Source of the DNA: an uncultured Lachnospiraceae bacterium
GTDB taxonomy: Bacteria; Bacillota; Clostridia; Lachnospirales; Lachnospiraceae
DNA: 33,510 nt
Reading direction: 5' to 3'
NCBI GenBank assembly: GCA_905234245.1
Contig: CAJOGN010000019.1
Coordinates: forward strand, 1 to 33,510
Numbering within the stretch: position 1 is the first letter of the stretch; each line of letters starts with the position of its first letter. Under the pieces are notes generated by a model. It saw only the letters and a list, made by a program, of their open reading frames with translations, did no database searches and had not been told where the DNA came from. Position numbers and translations under genes: made by a program. Shown piece after piece: positions 9,087 through 17,788 of this stretch.

Positions 9087-10175
9087 ATGGCAGAATTCGA
9101 TATACAAGAGTATATGACCAAAGGAGTAGAGAGAGTTGTATCTGAGGCAGTAAGAGCAACTCTTAAGAACCCGGAAGAAAGTATATTCATGGGCAAATTC
9201 GCTTTGGCCAGTAAGAAGGCGTCTAAGAGAAGAGCGGAGTTTAAGAAGGAGGGGACTAATGTCCCTCCATTTCTTATTGCCAGCATAACAAGTAGTTGTA
9301 ATCTACACTGTGCTGGTTGCTATTCCAGATGTACGCAAGGCACTGTTGATAGTGAGCCTGTGGATCAGATGACTAGCGAAGAGTGGAGCAGGGTGTTTGA
9401 TGAAGCCTCTGATATAGGTGTTAGCTTCATACTTCTTGCAGGTGGAGAACCACTTATTAGGAAGGATGTAATTAAGGAAGCATCAACAAGACAGAATATC
9501 CTCTTTCCTATATTTACTAATGGAACATTTATGGATGAGTCTTATATAAAGTTGTTTAATAAGAATCGTAATCTTATGCCTGTTATGAGTATTGAAGGCG
9601 ACAGGGAGACCACTGATTCCAGACGTGGAGAAGGTGTATATGAGCGCATAACTACTAACATGGAGATTCTTAAGAAGAAGGGAATTATATTCGGAGTATC
9701 TGTCACAGTTACGACAGAGAATCTAGAGGAGGTTTCTTCGAAGGAATTCCTAGCCAAGTTGTCGGATATGGGATGTAAGCTTATAATATATGTTGAATTT
9801 GTTCCAGTTAGTGATGAGAGGAAAGACTTAGCACCAGGAGACAAGGAAAGAGAGATAATGGTTGATGCCACCTCTAAGAGAAGAGAAGAATTCCCTGAGA
9901 TGGTAATTGTATCATTCCCAGGTGATGAGAAATCTTCTGGTGGTTGCATTGCCGCAGGAAGAGGCTTCTTCCACATTAATTCACATGGTGGAGCAGAGCC
10001 TTGTCCATTCTCGCCTTATTCTGATATTAATGTTAGAGATTCATCTCTTAAGGAAGCAATTAATTCTAAGTTGTTTGTAACCCTTAGAGATGAGGGATAT
10101 CTGTTAGAAGACCACGATGGCGGATGTGTTCTCTATGAGAAACGCGCAGAGGTTGAGAAGATTATTAATGGTTAG
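9087..10175 (+). CDS. Radical SAM protein with SPASM-like C-terminus, function unknown
   Basis: The radical SAM cluster motif CX3CX2C is at Cys71, Cys75 and Cys78 (CNLHCAGC), followed by the AdoMet motif LLAGGEPL. The C-terminal third has further cysteines (GGCIAAGR, EPCPFSPYSD, GGCVLYE) resembling a SPASM or twitch-type auxiliary cluster region. The first 60 residues are helical and basic. It is distinct from QueE, which is encoded two genes downstream. It ends 11 nt before queD and so is probably co-transcribed with the preQ1 genes, although it is not a known step of that pathway. No short precursor peptide was seen beside it. The class is secure; substrate and product are not known. Confidence 0.85.
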   Translation: MAEFDIQEYMTKGVERVVSEAVRATLKNPEESIFMGKFALASKKASKRRAEFKKEGTNVPPFLIASITSSCNLHCAGCYSRCTQGTVDSEPVDQMTSEEWSRVFDEASDIGVSFILLAGGEPLIRKDVIKEASTRQNILFPIFTNGTFMDESYIKLFNKNRNLMPVMSIEGDRETTDSRRGEGVYERITTNMEILKKKGIIFGVSVTVTTENLEEVSSKEFLAKLSDMGCKLIIYVEFVPVSDERKDLAPGDKEREIMVDATSKRREEFPEMVIVSFPGDEKSSGGCIAAGRGFFHINSHGGAEPCPFSPYSDINVRDSSLKEAINSKLFVTLRDEGYLLEDHDGGCVLYEKRAEVEKIING

Positions 10176-10186
10176 GTAAGAAGAAA

Positions 10187-10606
10187 ATGTATTATGTAAG
10201 AACAGAAGCTGAGTTCGATTCTACTCATTTCCTGAAGGATTATGTTGGCAAATGTGGCAATATTCACGGCCATCGATGGAGAGTAGTCATTGAAGTCAAA
10301 AGCGAAAAACTAAAAGAAGATAAACAATGCAAAGGAATGGTAATAGACTTTGCTGACCTTAAGGAAGTACTTAATAAGCTATGCGATGAGTTTGACCATG
10401 TATTTATTTATGAGACTGGTTCCCTTAAGGATACTACAATTAAGGCATTGCAAGATGAGGGCTTCATTATCAAAGAGGTTGCTTTTAGGGCGACAGCCGA
10501 GTGCTTCGCTAAGTATTTTTATGATGAGATGACTAAGGCAGGCTTCGATATCAATCGTGTTGAAGTATATGAGACTCCTAATAATTGTGCCATTTATGAA
10601 CAGTAG
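10187..10606 (+). CDS. queD: 6-carboxy-5,6,7,8-tetrahydropterin synthase QueD
   Basis: QueD converts 7,8-dihydroneopterin triphosphate to 6-carboxytetrahydropterin, the second step from GTP to preQ1. The zinc-binding histidines are His14, His27 and His29 (FDSTHF and NIHGHRW), with catalytic Cys23. Asp and His of FDHVFIYE and the conserved Glu near the C-terminus (VYETPNN) are present. The 139-residue length is slightly above the usual 120-ish. It is followed 15 nt later by queE. Confidence 0.93.
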   Translation: MYYVRTEAEFDSTHFLKDYVGKCGNIHGHRWRVVIEVKSEKLKEDKQCKGMVIDFADLKEVLNKLCDEFDHVFIYETGSLKDTTIKALQDEGFIIKEVAFRATAECFAKYFYDEMTKAGFDINRVEVYETPNNCAIYEQ

Positions 10607-10621
10607 AATTAAGGAAGTATT

Positions 10622-11275
10622 ATGAAGGTCGTTGAGAAATTTGTAAGTATTAATGGTGAAGGTCTAAGAGCAGGAGAGTTGGCTGTATTCATCAGGTTCA
10701 AGGGCTGTAATCTGCAATGTAGCTACTGCGACACCACCTGGGCGAATGAAGCTGATTGCGATTTCGAAGAACTTACACCCGGGGAGATACTTGAATACAT
10801 TAAGTCAACTAATATAAGAAATGTTACTCTCACAGGAGGAGAACCATTACTACAAAAGGACATAGACAAGCTTATAGAATTAATTCTTGCTGATGGCAAT
10901 CTAAGAGTTGAAATTGAGACAAATGGTTCCGTTGACATAAGTAAGTTTGAGGCAGATGGATTAACATTTACCATGGATTACAAGCTGCCATCTAGCGGGT
11001 GTGAAGACAAGATGAATCTTGATAACTTCACATTTCTTAAGAAGAAGGACACAGTCAAATTCGTATCAGGCTCCACAGATGATCTTAATAAAGCACTTGA
11101 CATAATTAGAAAATATGATTTGATTAATAAGTGTCATGTATATTTTAGTCCAGTATTTGGTAAAATAGAGCCACGAGAAATAGTGGATTTCATGGTTGAT
11201 AATAACCTAAATGATGCAAGGGTCCAGATTCAGATGCATAAAGTGATTTGGGATCCTAATCAAAAAGGAGTATAA
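10622..11275 (+). CDS. queE: 7-carboxy-7-deazaguanine synthase QueE
   Basis: A radical SAM enzyme that contracts 6-carboxytetrahydropterin to 7-carboxy-7-deazaguanine. The cluster cysteines are Cys29, Cys33 and Cys36 in [16 protein letters not shown], and the GGEP motif reads LTGGEPLLQ. The N-terminal [16 protein letters not shown] is the family signature. Its 217 residues fit. Its stop is one base before the folE start, so the two are tightly coupled. Confidence 0.94.
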   Translation: MKVVEKFVSINGEGLRAGELAVFIRFKGCNLQCSYCDTTWANEADCDFEELTPGEILEYIKSTNIRNVTLTGGEPLLQKDIDKLIELILADGNLRVEIETNGSVDISKFEADGLTFTMDYKLPSSGCEDKMNLDNFTFLKKKDTVKFVSGSTDDLNKALDIIRKYDLINKCHVYFSPVFGKIEPREIVDFMVDNNLNDARVQIQMHKVIWDPNQKGV

Positions 11276-11276
11276 A

Positions 11277-11855
11277 ATGATAGATACAAATGCAATTGAA
11301 GAACATATTAGAGGAATACTTGTAGCCTTAGGGGATGATCCAGAAAGAGAAGGTCTTAAGGATACTCCTAAGAGAGTAGCTAATATGTATAAAGAAGTGT
11401 TCGAAGGAATGAATTATTCTAATCATGAGATTGCGCAGATGTTCAATAGAACATTTGAAGAAGGATTAGAAGATATAGAAGGCAATGTGATAGGCAGAGT
11501 TGTGGTTATGAGAGATATTGATATATTCTCATACTGCGAGCATCATATGGCTCTTATGTATGATATGAAGGTAAATGTTGCTTATATCCCTAATGGCAAG
11601 GTAATAGGCCTGTCTAAGATTGCAAGAGTGTGTGATATGGCTGCAAGACGCCTTCAGCTTCAGGAGAAGATTGGACAGGATATTGCAGATATTATTGGTG
11701 AGATAACAGGAACAGAAGATATTGCTGTAACAATAGAAGGATGTCATAGCTGTGTTAATGCCAGAGGCATTAAGAAGAATAATACTAAGACGTTTACGGC
11801 AGAGCTTCGTGGCGAGTTCAAGACTGACCCAAGTCTACAGATATATGTGAGGTAG
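11277..11855 (+). CDS. folE: GTP cyclohydrolase I FolE
   Basis: Makes 7,8-dihydroneopterin triphosphate from GTP, feeding both QueD and folate synthesis. Zinc ligands are Cys87 and His90 (FSYCEHH) and Cys159 ([10 protein letters not shown]). [23 protein letters not shown] is the typical core. The 192-residue length is normal. Its position inside the que operon, one base after queE, points to a dedicated preQ1 role. Confidence 0.94.
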   Translation: MIDTNAIEEHIRGILVALGDDPEREGLKDTPKRVANMYKEVFEGMNYSNHEIAQMFNRTFEEGLEDIEGNVIGRVVVMRDIDIFSYCEHHMALMYDMKVNVAYIPNGKVIGLSKIARVCDMAARRLQLQEKIGQDIADIIGEITGTEDIAVTIEGCHSCVNARGIKKNNTKTFTAELRGEFKTDPSLQIYVR

Positions 11856-11859
11856 TAAG

Positions 11860-12543
11860 TTGAAGGCATTGGTATTATGTAGCGGAGGAATTGATTCTAC
11901 TACAGCACTAGGAATAGCTGTCCATAAGTTTGGACAGGAAAATGTTATAGGATTATGTATGTCCTATGGTCAAAAGCATGTACGAGAATTAGAGTCGGCA
12001 AAAGCAGTTGCAGAGCATTACGGTATAGAACTGATATCTATGGATTTAAGTAAGATATTCGAGTATAGCGATTCTTCGCTCCTTAGTCATTCAGACGAAG
12101 AGATTCCTAAGGAGAGTTATGCCAAGCAGCTTGATGGTGCGGCAGAAGATGAGACAGTTAGCACCTATGTGCCTTTTAGAAATGGACTTTTCTTATCGAC
12201 GGCTGCCAGTATTGCACTTAGCAAGGAGTGCACTTACATATATTATGGAGCACATAAGGACGATGCAGCAATAGCAGCATATCCTGATTGCAGTGAGGAA
12301 TTCAATAATGCCATTAAGGAAGCAATATGGGAAGGCTCAGGACATCAGCTTAAGATAGAGGCACCATTTATCAGTAAGAATAAAGCAGACATTGTTAAGA
12401 TGGGATTAGAATTAGGAGTGCCATATGAGCTTACTTGGTCCTGCTACGAAGGTGGAGACAAGCCTTGCGGCACCTGTGGCACCTGCATAGACAGGGCAGC
12501 AGCCTTCGCAGCTAACGGCCTCCCCGACCCGGCTATTCAGTGA
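11860..12543 (+). CDS. queC: 7-cyano-7-deazaguanine synthase QueC
   Basis: ATP-dependent conversion of 7-carboxy-7-deazaguanine to preQ0. The PP-loop is SGGIDSTT, and the C-terminal zinc site is formed by the cysteines of [16 protein letters not shown]. The start is an unusual TTG (11860-11862), supported by TGAGG inside the 3' end of folE, about 8 nt upstream, and by the family-typical [10 protein letters not shown]. It lies four bases after the folE stop. Confidence 0.93.
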   Translation: MKALVLCSGGIDSTTALGIAVHKFGQENVIGLCMSYGQKHVRELESAKAVAEHYGIELISMDLSKIFEYSDSSLLSHSDEEIPKESYAKQLDGAAEDETVSTYVPFRNGLFLSTAASIALSKECTYIYYGAHKDDAAIAAYPDCSEEFNNAIKEAIWEGSGHQLKIEAPFISKNKADIVKMGLELGVPYELTWSCYEGGDKPCGTCGTCIDRAAAFAANGLPDPAIQ

Positions 12544-12607
12544 GCTCGCAGGTACTTTTCTAAACTCGAGGGAATTTTTTCAGAACGAACCAAGAAAGGT
12601 ATTAACT

Positions 12608-13090
12608 ATGAGAAATAAAGAAGATCTAACTCTACTAGGTAATAAGAATGTAGACTACTCAAGCGAATACGACCCTGCGATATTAGAGACTTTCGAGAAC
12701 AAGCACCAGGACAACGACTATTTCGTCAAATTCAACTGTCCTGAGTTCACATCACTTTGTCCTATTACAGGCCAACCTGATTTTGCTACAATTACAATCT
12801 CCTATGTTCCAGATGTTCGCATGGTGGAGAGTAAGAGCCTGAAGCTATATCTATTCTCCTTCCGTAACAAAGGGGATTTCCATGAGGACTGTGTAAACAT
12901 AATTATGAAGGATATAATTAAGAAGATTGACCCAAAATACATTGAGGTCTTAGGAAGATTTCTTCCAAGAGGTGGAATATCAATCGACCCATATTGTAAC
13001 TACGGCAAGCCAGGAACCAAGTGGGAGAAGCTAGCATGGGAGAGATTATCTCATCATGATATGAATCCGGAAGTAGTTGATAATAGATAA
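12608..13090 (+). CDS. queF: NADPH-dependent preQ0 reductase QueF
   Basis: Reduces the nitrile of preQ0 to the aminomethyl of preQ1. It is the unimodular type at 160 residues. The nucleophile is Cys51 in [25 protein letters not shown] and FHEDCVN carry the QueF signature and the catalytic Asp and Glu/His region. An AGAAAGG ribosome site lies before the ATG. The 64-nt gap from queC is the largest within the operon and holds no clear promoter or hairpin. Transglycosylase (tgt) and queA genes are not in the window. Confidence 0.94.
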   Translation: MRNKEDLTLLGNKNVDYSSEYDPAILETFENKHQDNDYFVKFNCPEFTSLCPITGQPDFATITISYVPDVRMVESKSLKLYLFSFRNKGDFHEDCVNIIMKDIIKKIDPKYIEVLGRFLPRGGISIDPYCNYGKPGTKWEKLAWERLSHHDMNPEVVDNR

Positions 13091-13147
13091 GTAATAGCAG
13101 ATAACAGATTATAGACAAAGGATACGACTTGCAGAAAGGAGACACCA

Positions 13148-13819
13148 ATGACAGAAATCGAGGCAGTTAGAGCAAGACATGCAGTTAGAAGTTATCAGGA
13201 GAAGAGAATTGATAAGGAATTAATTGATAAGTTAGAAGCTAAGATTGCAGAGCTTAATGAGAAGGGTAATATTAGTCTTCAATTTATCGAGGATGCTTCT
13301 AGTACATTTAACAAATTATTCAATAAAGCCATGGGACTTGGAAGTGCGCCAAGTGTAATTGCCTGCGTGGGACCAGATGATGATACTCTTGATGAGAGAA
13401 TCGGCTACTACGGCGAGAAGCTTGTAATATATGCGCAGCAGTTAGGACTGAACACATGCTGGGTTGGAACATTTAACCGTAAGAAGATTCCTGCTAAGGT
13501 TGGTGCTAACGAGAAGCTTGTAATTGCAATAGCAATTGGATATGGCACAACGCAGGGTAAGCAAAGTAAGTCTAAGACAGCTGACGAAATTGTAATTGAC
13601 TTTACAGATAATGCACCTAATTGGTTTAAGGCAGGTGTTGAAGCGGCACTCTTAGCACCTACAGCAATTAACCAGCAGAAGTTCGAGATTATTTATACTA
13701 AGAATGAAAATGTTGAATTCAAGGATTTAGGTGGAGTTCTAAGTAAGGTTGATATAGGAATTGTAAAATGTAATTTCGAAATCGGCGTAGAGGATTACAA
13801 GAGTAATAATCCTGAGTAA
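13148..13819 (+). CDS. Nitroreductase-family protein
   Basis: A 223-residue protein of the FMN-dependent nitroreductase fold. The N-terminal ARHAVRSY is the family FMN-contact motif. An internal AQQLGLNTCWVGTFN and a C-terminal ALLAPTAINQQKF resemble the second-type arrangement seen in putative TM1586-like nitroreductases. It is probably a cytosolic oxidoreductase; the substrate cannot be told. A good AAAGGAG precedes the ATG. It follows queF by 57 nt, with a terminator after it, so it may be the last gene of the que transcript. Confidence 0.85.
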   Translation: MTEIEAVRARHAVRSYQEKRIDKELIDKLEAKIAELNEKGNISLQFIEDASSTFNKLFNKAMGLGSAPSVIACVGPDDDTLDERIGYYGEKLVIYAQQLGLNTCWVGTFNRKKIPAKVGANEKLVIAIAIGYGTTQGKQSKSKTADEIVIDFTDNAPNWFKAGVEAALLAPTAINQQKFEIIYTKNENVEFKDLGGVLSKVDIGIVKCNFEIGVEDYKSNNPE

Positions 13820-13837
13820 GTAAAGAGATATGTAATA

Positions 13838-13869
13838 AAGCCTGAGGCATAATGCTTCAGGCTTTTCTT
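13838..13869 (+). terminator. Bidirectional intrinsic terminator
   Basis: Arms AAGCCTGAGGC and GCTTCAGGCTT (one G-T pair) with a 5-nt loop ATAAT are followed by TTTTCTT on the plus strand and preceded by an A-rich run, which serves the convergent bioY transcript. It sits between the convergent nitroreductase and bioY genes. Confidence 0.85.
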
Positions 13870-13883
13870 AATAAATAATTATT

Positions 13884-14453
13884 CTATAGTTTCTTCAGTG
13901 CTCTTCTAAGACGAGGTCCTGCAATTGCGGCAATGGCAATCTTAATTGCGTCAGCCCATACGAATGGAATTACGCCTGCAAGAAGTGCTTCCCAGAATGT
14001 CATATGTCCCTGGTAAGCAAGCCAGGCTGTTCCGGTTATGTAACACAGTATAGTACCAACTGCCATTCCTATTACATGCATAAATACCTTGTCTTCAAAT
14101 CGCTCAATAGCAAACCCAGCACATAGAACAACGAATATAAATCCAACAATATATCCGCCAGTAGGTCCAATTAATACATTGAATCCTCCCTTGAAGTTAG
14201 AGAATACCGGAAGACCTATAAACCCAATTAACATGTACAATAAAAGGGACACCATTCCTCGCTTTAATCCAATGGCATACACAGATATGAATATGGCCAG
14301 GATTGTAAGGCTGATTGGTACAGGCCCAATTGGAATTGAAAGTGGTCCAAGTATACAGGTGATAGCCGTTGAGAGTGCAATGAATGTTAGTGTTTGCGCT
14401 CTGGGCGACATCCTTTTTTTAGACTTAGTATTATTTGCGTTTGTTTCTTCCAT
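13884..14453 (-). CDS. bioY: Biotin ECF transporter substrate-binding protein BioY
   Basis: A 189-residue membrane protein with about six hydrophobic segments. It binds biotin and works with energy-coupling modules (EcfT, EcfA) encoded elsewhere. IPIGPVPISLT near residue 35 and the later GPTGGYIVGF are the BioY signatures. An earlier ATG at 14465 directly abuts AAGGAG, leaving no spacer, so the ATG at 14451-14453 (12 nt from it) is preferred. The gene begins soon after the SpoIIE-type phosphatase gene ends and is probably co-transcribed with it. Confidence 0.9.
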   Translation of the reverse strand: MEETNANNTKSKKRMSPRAQTLTFIALSTAITCILGPLSIPIGPVPISLTILAIFISVYAIGLKRGMVSLLLYMLIGFIGLPVFSNFKGGFNVLIGPTGGYIVGFIFVVLCAGFAIERFEDKVFMHVIGMAVGTILCYITGTAWLAYQGHMTFWEALLAGVIPFVWADAIKIAIAAIAGPRLRRALKKL

Positions 14454-14480
14454 AATATAATGCATCTCCTTGATATATAT

Positions 14481-15653
14481 TTAGAAATAACTTACTCTAA
14501 CATTCTTGCCCATACTCTTTAAGCATTCAGTTAATTCTTCAACTAATTTCATCTTGATATCGAATGACAATGGTGTAAACGATATCTGGTGAGCAGGATT
14601 AATAGCCCGTCCAACGAAGAAGTCAATGTCCGTGGCCTCTTCGAATAGCAGACGACTTATCTGTGCGGCTCCATTATTATTAAAACCCCAATACTGATAT
14701 AGTTCGTTCTTTCCAATTGCATCCTTAGCATATTCTAACACTTTATTAATTGTAATTGAACCCTCTGTAACAAGGTCAACTCCATCAATCTTAGAGATGG
14801 GAGGAATTCCATCAGCGCCACTTCCTGATATTGCGCGAAGAGGAGCATCAAGATATTCTGAAGCAATCTTGGAGGTTGTACCACCGCATATTATATGCTT
14901 TCCTTCTTTAGAGAAGAAGAGATTCATCATGCGCTCGCAATCATCTCGATTGCGAGGTGGGCCATATAATACATTTATCTGAGCCCTTGGTCTAATCTTA
15001 ACAACGCATGCCGTAGCATCGTCGATTGGATTAGAATCGTACTCCTGATACACCTGGTCGATTAGCATAGTAGCAAGTGTCTTGGCATTATAATCAACCA
15101 TGGTAATAGTCATAAGAAAATCAGCAATATCCTTAGGGCTCCAATCGTAATTATAGCTCTTGTCAGGACTTGCATAAGGGCAGCCGTCACTCATGGCAGT
15201 AATAACATCGCCAACCTGAAGCTTAACAGTTGAAGAGTAGATTTTCTTGCCCTCAATCATAAGCTCCTCACGAGACAACTCATATACCTCGCCGTCCCTT
15301 ATATAGATTACATCAGGGTTCTCATATTCAATAATATCAACAGTCTCATTATCTAGTATATGAAGTATGGTAAATGTTGAATAGGCAACCCCATGCTCTG
15401 AATTAATAGGAAGTGTGGCAGCAATAGTTTTAACACACTCTTCTAAAGGAAGACCTTGCGCAACCATAGTAGATATAATCTTAGAGGTAAGGGTAGATAA
15501 TATACTTGCCTTAACTCCGCTTCCAAGTCCATCGGCTAATACAACAACACTGGAATTGTCATCCTGCTTAACTATATCCACATGGTCCCCACACAGCTGC
15601 TCACCTTTGTGATTTATACTTTTGTATCCAATGTCAGCATATAGATCATTCAT
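14481..15653 (-). CDS. SpoIIE/PP2C-type serine phosphatase
   Basis: The N-terminal 200 residues form a PP2C-like SpoIIE domain with metal-binding aspartates in LADGLGSG (Asp41) and AMSDGCPYA (Asp156). It probably dephosphorylates serine or threonine on a partner protein. The following 170 residues (from about INVLYGPPRNRDD) form an extra domain I do not recognise. There is no membrane segment. Its ATG overlaps the end of the hydrogenase-like gene by 8 nt, so the two are translationally coupled. This phosphatase plus PAS-hydrogenase pairing is known from clostridial sensory [FeFe]-hydrogenase loci, which suggests that redox or hydrogen input controls phosphatase output (inference). Confidence 0.87.
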   Translation of the reverse strand: MNDLYADIGYKSINHKGEQLCGDHVDIVKQDDNSSVVVLADGLGSGVKASILSTLTSKIISTMVAQGLPLEECVKTIAATLPINSEHGVAYSTFTILHILDNETVDIIEYENPDVIYIRDGEVYELSREELMIEGKKIYSSTVKLQVGDVITAMSDGCPYASPDKSYNYDWSPKDIADFLMTITMVDYNAKTLATMLIDQVYQEYDSNPIDDATACVVKIRPRAQINVLYGPPRNRDDCERMMNLFFSKEGKHIICGGTTSKIASEYLDAPLRAISGSGADGIPPISKIDGVDLVTEGSITINKVLEYAKDAIGKNELYQYWGFNNNGAAQISRLLFEEATDIDFFVGRAINPAHQISFTPLSFDIKMKLVEELTECLKSMGKNVRVSYF

Positions 15654-17319
15654 CGCTAATTGACTCCTTTAACTTAGTAAGAGCAATCTTAGTCTCTGCA
15701 GTGGTTTCACCAAGAAGTGATGCAATCTCCTGTACAATACGCATCTGCTTATCAACCACCTTATCAGCTATCTCAATTGTCTGTTTGCTGATGTTTTCCT
15801 TCTTCACACGCTGTGTCTCTTCTTTACTTACATCATGAAGAATGCATAGAAGCAGTCTGTAGTTCTTGTCATATACAATAGTCTTCTCCACATATTTCCG
15901 ATATTCTGAGAGATATTCATGTTTGTTTCGAATAACCATTCCGTCATACAACGCAGTTATAAAATCAGTGGTATCAAGGAGGTTAACAACATTCTCTCCA
16001 AGGATATCCTTGTCGCTCTTGAGATTGAAAATCCTTAGAGCATTTTCGTTAATCTGTTGAACCTCGAGACTCTCGTTAAGAATGATAATTCCATTCGGAG
16101 TAATCTTAGTAATTGTATCTGTGAAATTCTCTGCTCTGTCCATAAGATATGGAAGACACATGGAGATTTCCGCCTTGCCGGCAATAACTGCAATGGCCTT
16201 CTCGCGACAAGTATTATATCCACAGGTGCCGCAGTTAAGCTCATCGGCGCTAGAGTATTTGCCCATCTGTTTTAAGATTTCCTTAATCTCTTTTTCTGAA
16301 GGATTAGGGTCCTCTTGAGTTATAATATCGAATTGTTTAATCAGTTCGATTCTATCTGGCTGAGGTACATCAAAGTCCTTATTGCCTGCATATTCGATTA
16401 CATCCTTATAATGCCTAATTGGAGAATTGTGATATTTCTCCATAATCGGACCGCCAATACAGCTTCCTGCACAGGCAGACATTTCAATAAAGCATTTATG
16501 AACGTTGCCATTCTTAATATCCTTAAGAGCGGCAATGCAATTATCAACACCATCAAGTGCAAGATAAGTATATTCAGGATTGCGCTTCTCCATTGTCTTG
16601 AGAATACCACCTGTTGTAGGGAACAATCTTGCCTTAGATTCATTGGTATTATCAACATCCATATCCAATGGGATATCCTCATCAGCAAGCCACTTAGCCA
16701 ACTCCTCGAAGGTAAGAACAGCGTCAACGATTCCTTCGTAGTGAGCAGCCTCATCCTTCTTAGATACGCATGGTCCAATGAACACCGTCTTGGCATTAGG
16801 ATTGCGTCTTTTTATGTCTTTGCAGTGAGCCTGCATAGGTGACAGGGTGTCTGCTAAATGATGTATTAATTCTGGGAAATGTTTTTGTATAAGAAGATTT
16901 ATAGAGTGACAGCAGGAGCTGATAATAATGTCCTTCTCACTTTCGTCACACATTCTGTCATAGTCTTTTTTGACGATTGTTGCGCCGATGGCAGTTTCCT
17001 CTGCATCAGCAAAACCAAGCTGCTTAAGTGCCTTTCTCATGGAATTGATACCAACGCCTTCGAAGTTGGCAATAAAAGAAGGGGCAAGAGATACTATAAC
17101 AGGGTCGCCGCTTTGAATAAGTACCTTAACTTTCTCAGTATCGTCAACCACCTGCTTGGCATCCTGTGGACACACAACAAAACAATGACCACACAATATG
17201 CACTCATTACTTATTATATAAGCCTGGTTTCCAGAGAATCTAATTGATTTCACAGGACAATGCCTGATACATTTATGACAGTTTTTACAATTCGACTTTT
17301 TTAACGTAAGAAAATCCAT
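15646..17319 (-). CDS. Sensory [FeFe]-hydrogenase-like FeS protein with PAS domain
   Basis: Domains in order: two 4Fe-4S ferredoxin motifs (Cys11, 14, 17, 21 and 40, 43, 46, 50); an iron-hydrogenase large-subunit domain (about 70-320); a four-cysteine FeS motif (Cys363, 366, 371, 388); a PAS domain (about 400-500); and a helical tail. The H-cluster ligand cysteines are all kept (Cys137 with neighbour Cys136, Cys184, Cys283, Cys287). The surrounding motifs differ from catalytic enzymes: SSCCHS instead of TSCCPxW, GPCVSKK instead of MPCxxKK, and ACAGSC instead of ACPGGC. A sensory rather than metabolic role is therefore likely. A GGGAG lies 9 nt before the ATG. It is coupled to the phosphatase downstream. 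Confidence 0.85.
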   Translation of the reverse strand: MDFLTLKKSNCKNCHKCIRHCPVKSIRFSGNQAYIISNECILCGHCFVVCPQDAKQVVDDTEKVKVLIQSGDPVIVSLAPSFIANFEGVGINSMRKALKQLGFADAEETAIGATIVKKDYDRMCDESEKDIIISSCCHSINLLIQKHFPELIHHLADTLSPMQAHCKDIKRRNPNAKTVFIGPCVSKKDEAAHYEGIVDAVLTFEELAKWLADEDIPLDMDVDNTNESKARLFPTTGGILKTMEKRNPEYTYLALDGVDNCIAALKDIKNGNVHKCFIEMSACAGSCIGGPIMEKYHNSPIRHYKDVIEYAGNKDFDVPQPDRIELIKQFDIITQEDPNPSEKEIKEILKQMGKYSSADELNCGTCGYNTCREKAIAVIAGKAEISMCLPYLMDRAENFTDTITKITPNGIIILNESLEVQQINENALRIFNLKSDKDILGENVVNLLDTTDFITALYDGMVIRNKHEYLSEYRKYVEKTIVYDKNYRLLLCILHDVSKEETQRVKKENISKQTIEIADKVVDKQMRIVQEIASLLGETTAETKIALTKLKESISDE

Positions 17320-17356
17320 ACTTTTAATCTCCCTTATACATTATACCCTCCTATAA

Positions 17357-17385
17357 ATTATATATAAATTGGAGATTAAAAGCAA
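17357..17385 (-). promoter_or_regulatory. Possible sigma-A promoter of the hydrogenase-phosphatase operon
   Basis: On the minus strand, TTGCTT (17380-17385) is followed after 17 nt by TATAAT (17357-17362), between the ribbon-helix-helix gene and the hydrogenase-like gene. A second TATAAT at 17340-17345 is closer to the start and would leave almost no leader. Confidence 0.4.
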
Positions 17386-17388
17386 AAT

Positions 17389-17562
17389 TTATTCTTCGTT
17401 GGGTTTCATATTATTGAGTGCGTATTCTACACATTCAATCACAACCTTATTGAAAGACATGTTATATTCATCTGCTAGAAGCTGTACTTTTTCTATTAGC
17501 TCCTTGGGCAACCTGAGAGATTTGTTTTCATATTCTACACTTTGTTTATGTAATTCGAACAT
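17389..17562 (-). CDS. Small ribbon-helix-helix (Arc/CopG-like) protein, 57 residues
   Basis: A short gene with a very strong ribosome site (AGGAGG at 17568-17573, 5 nt from the ATG). The product begins MFELHKQSVEYENK. It has the strand-helix-helix pattern of Arc-like DNA-binding proteins: a strand at NKSLRLP, helix 1 at KELIEKVQLLADEYN, and helix 2 from SFNKVVIECVEYALNNM. It probably forms a dimer that binds DNA. It lies 69 nt upstream of the hydrogenase-like gene in the same direction and divergent from the membrane cassette, so it could regulate either side. No toxin-like partner gene is next to it. The family call comes from pattern only. Confidence 0.7.
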   Translation of the reverse strand: MFELHKQSVEYENKSLRLPKELIEKVQLLADEYNMSFNKVVIECVEYALNNMKPNEE

Positions 17563-17703
17563 TTAAGCCTCCTTTGTGTATGTGAATAGGTCAATATATA
17601 AATGTTAGATAACTACTATAATTGTAAAAAAATAGTGAATATGATAAAATATTATAAATATATTATAAAAATGTGAAAAAAGTATTATGATTTTAAGAAA
17701 AGT

Positions 17704-17711
17704 GCCGATAT
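17704..17711 (+). promoter_or_regulatory. Possible sigma-28-type -10 element (GCCGATAT)
   Basis: GCCGATAT closely resembles the flagellar sigma-28 -10 consensus GCCGATAA. The expected -35 TAAA at 14-16 nt upstream is poor (TTAT). It lies about 80 nt before the five-gene run that ends in flagellin, the context in which such a promoter would be expected. The rest of 17563-17788 is very AT-rich and holds only short imperfect inverted repeats, including CAACATATGTTG at 17751-17762. Confidence 0.3.
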
Positions 17712-17788
17712 AAATACTGACGTATATTACTCGTCTAGCAAACTTACGAGCAACATATGTTGTTAGTAATCGGTGTTTGATGGGGATT

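Noticed and set aside
10176-10186. A preQ1 riboswitch controlling the que operon
   Set aside because: The gap before queD is only 11 nt, and no preQ1-I or -II consensus was recognised there or upstream of the radical SAM and kinase genes.
12544-12607. Terminator or separate promoter between queC and queF
   Set aside because: CTCG/CGAG pairing is only 4 bp with a long loop, and no -10/-35 pair is convincing.
15646-17319. A metabolic, hydrogen-producing [FeFe]-hydrogenase
   Set aside because: All three H-cluster motifs deviate from catalytic consensus, a PAS domain is attached, and the neighbour is a phosphatase.
17712-17788. A c-di-GMP riboswitch in the leader of the surface cassette
   Set aside because: The conserved GEMM core motifs are not present; only short generic pairings are seen.
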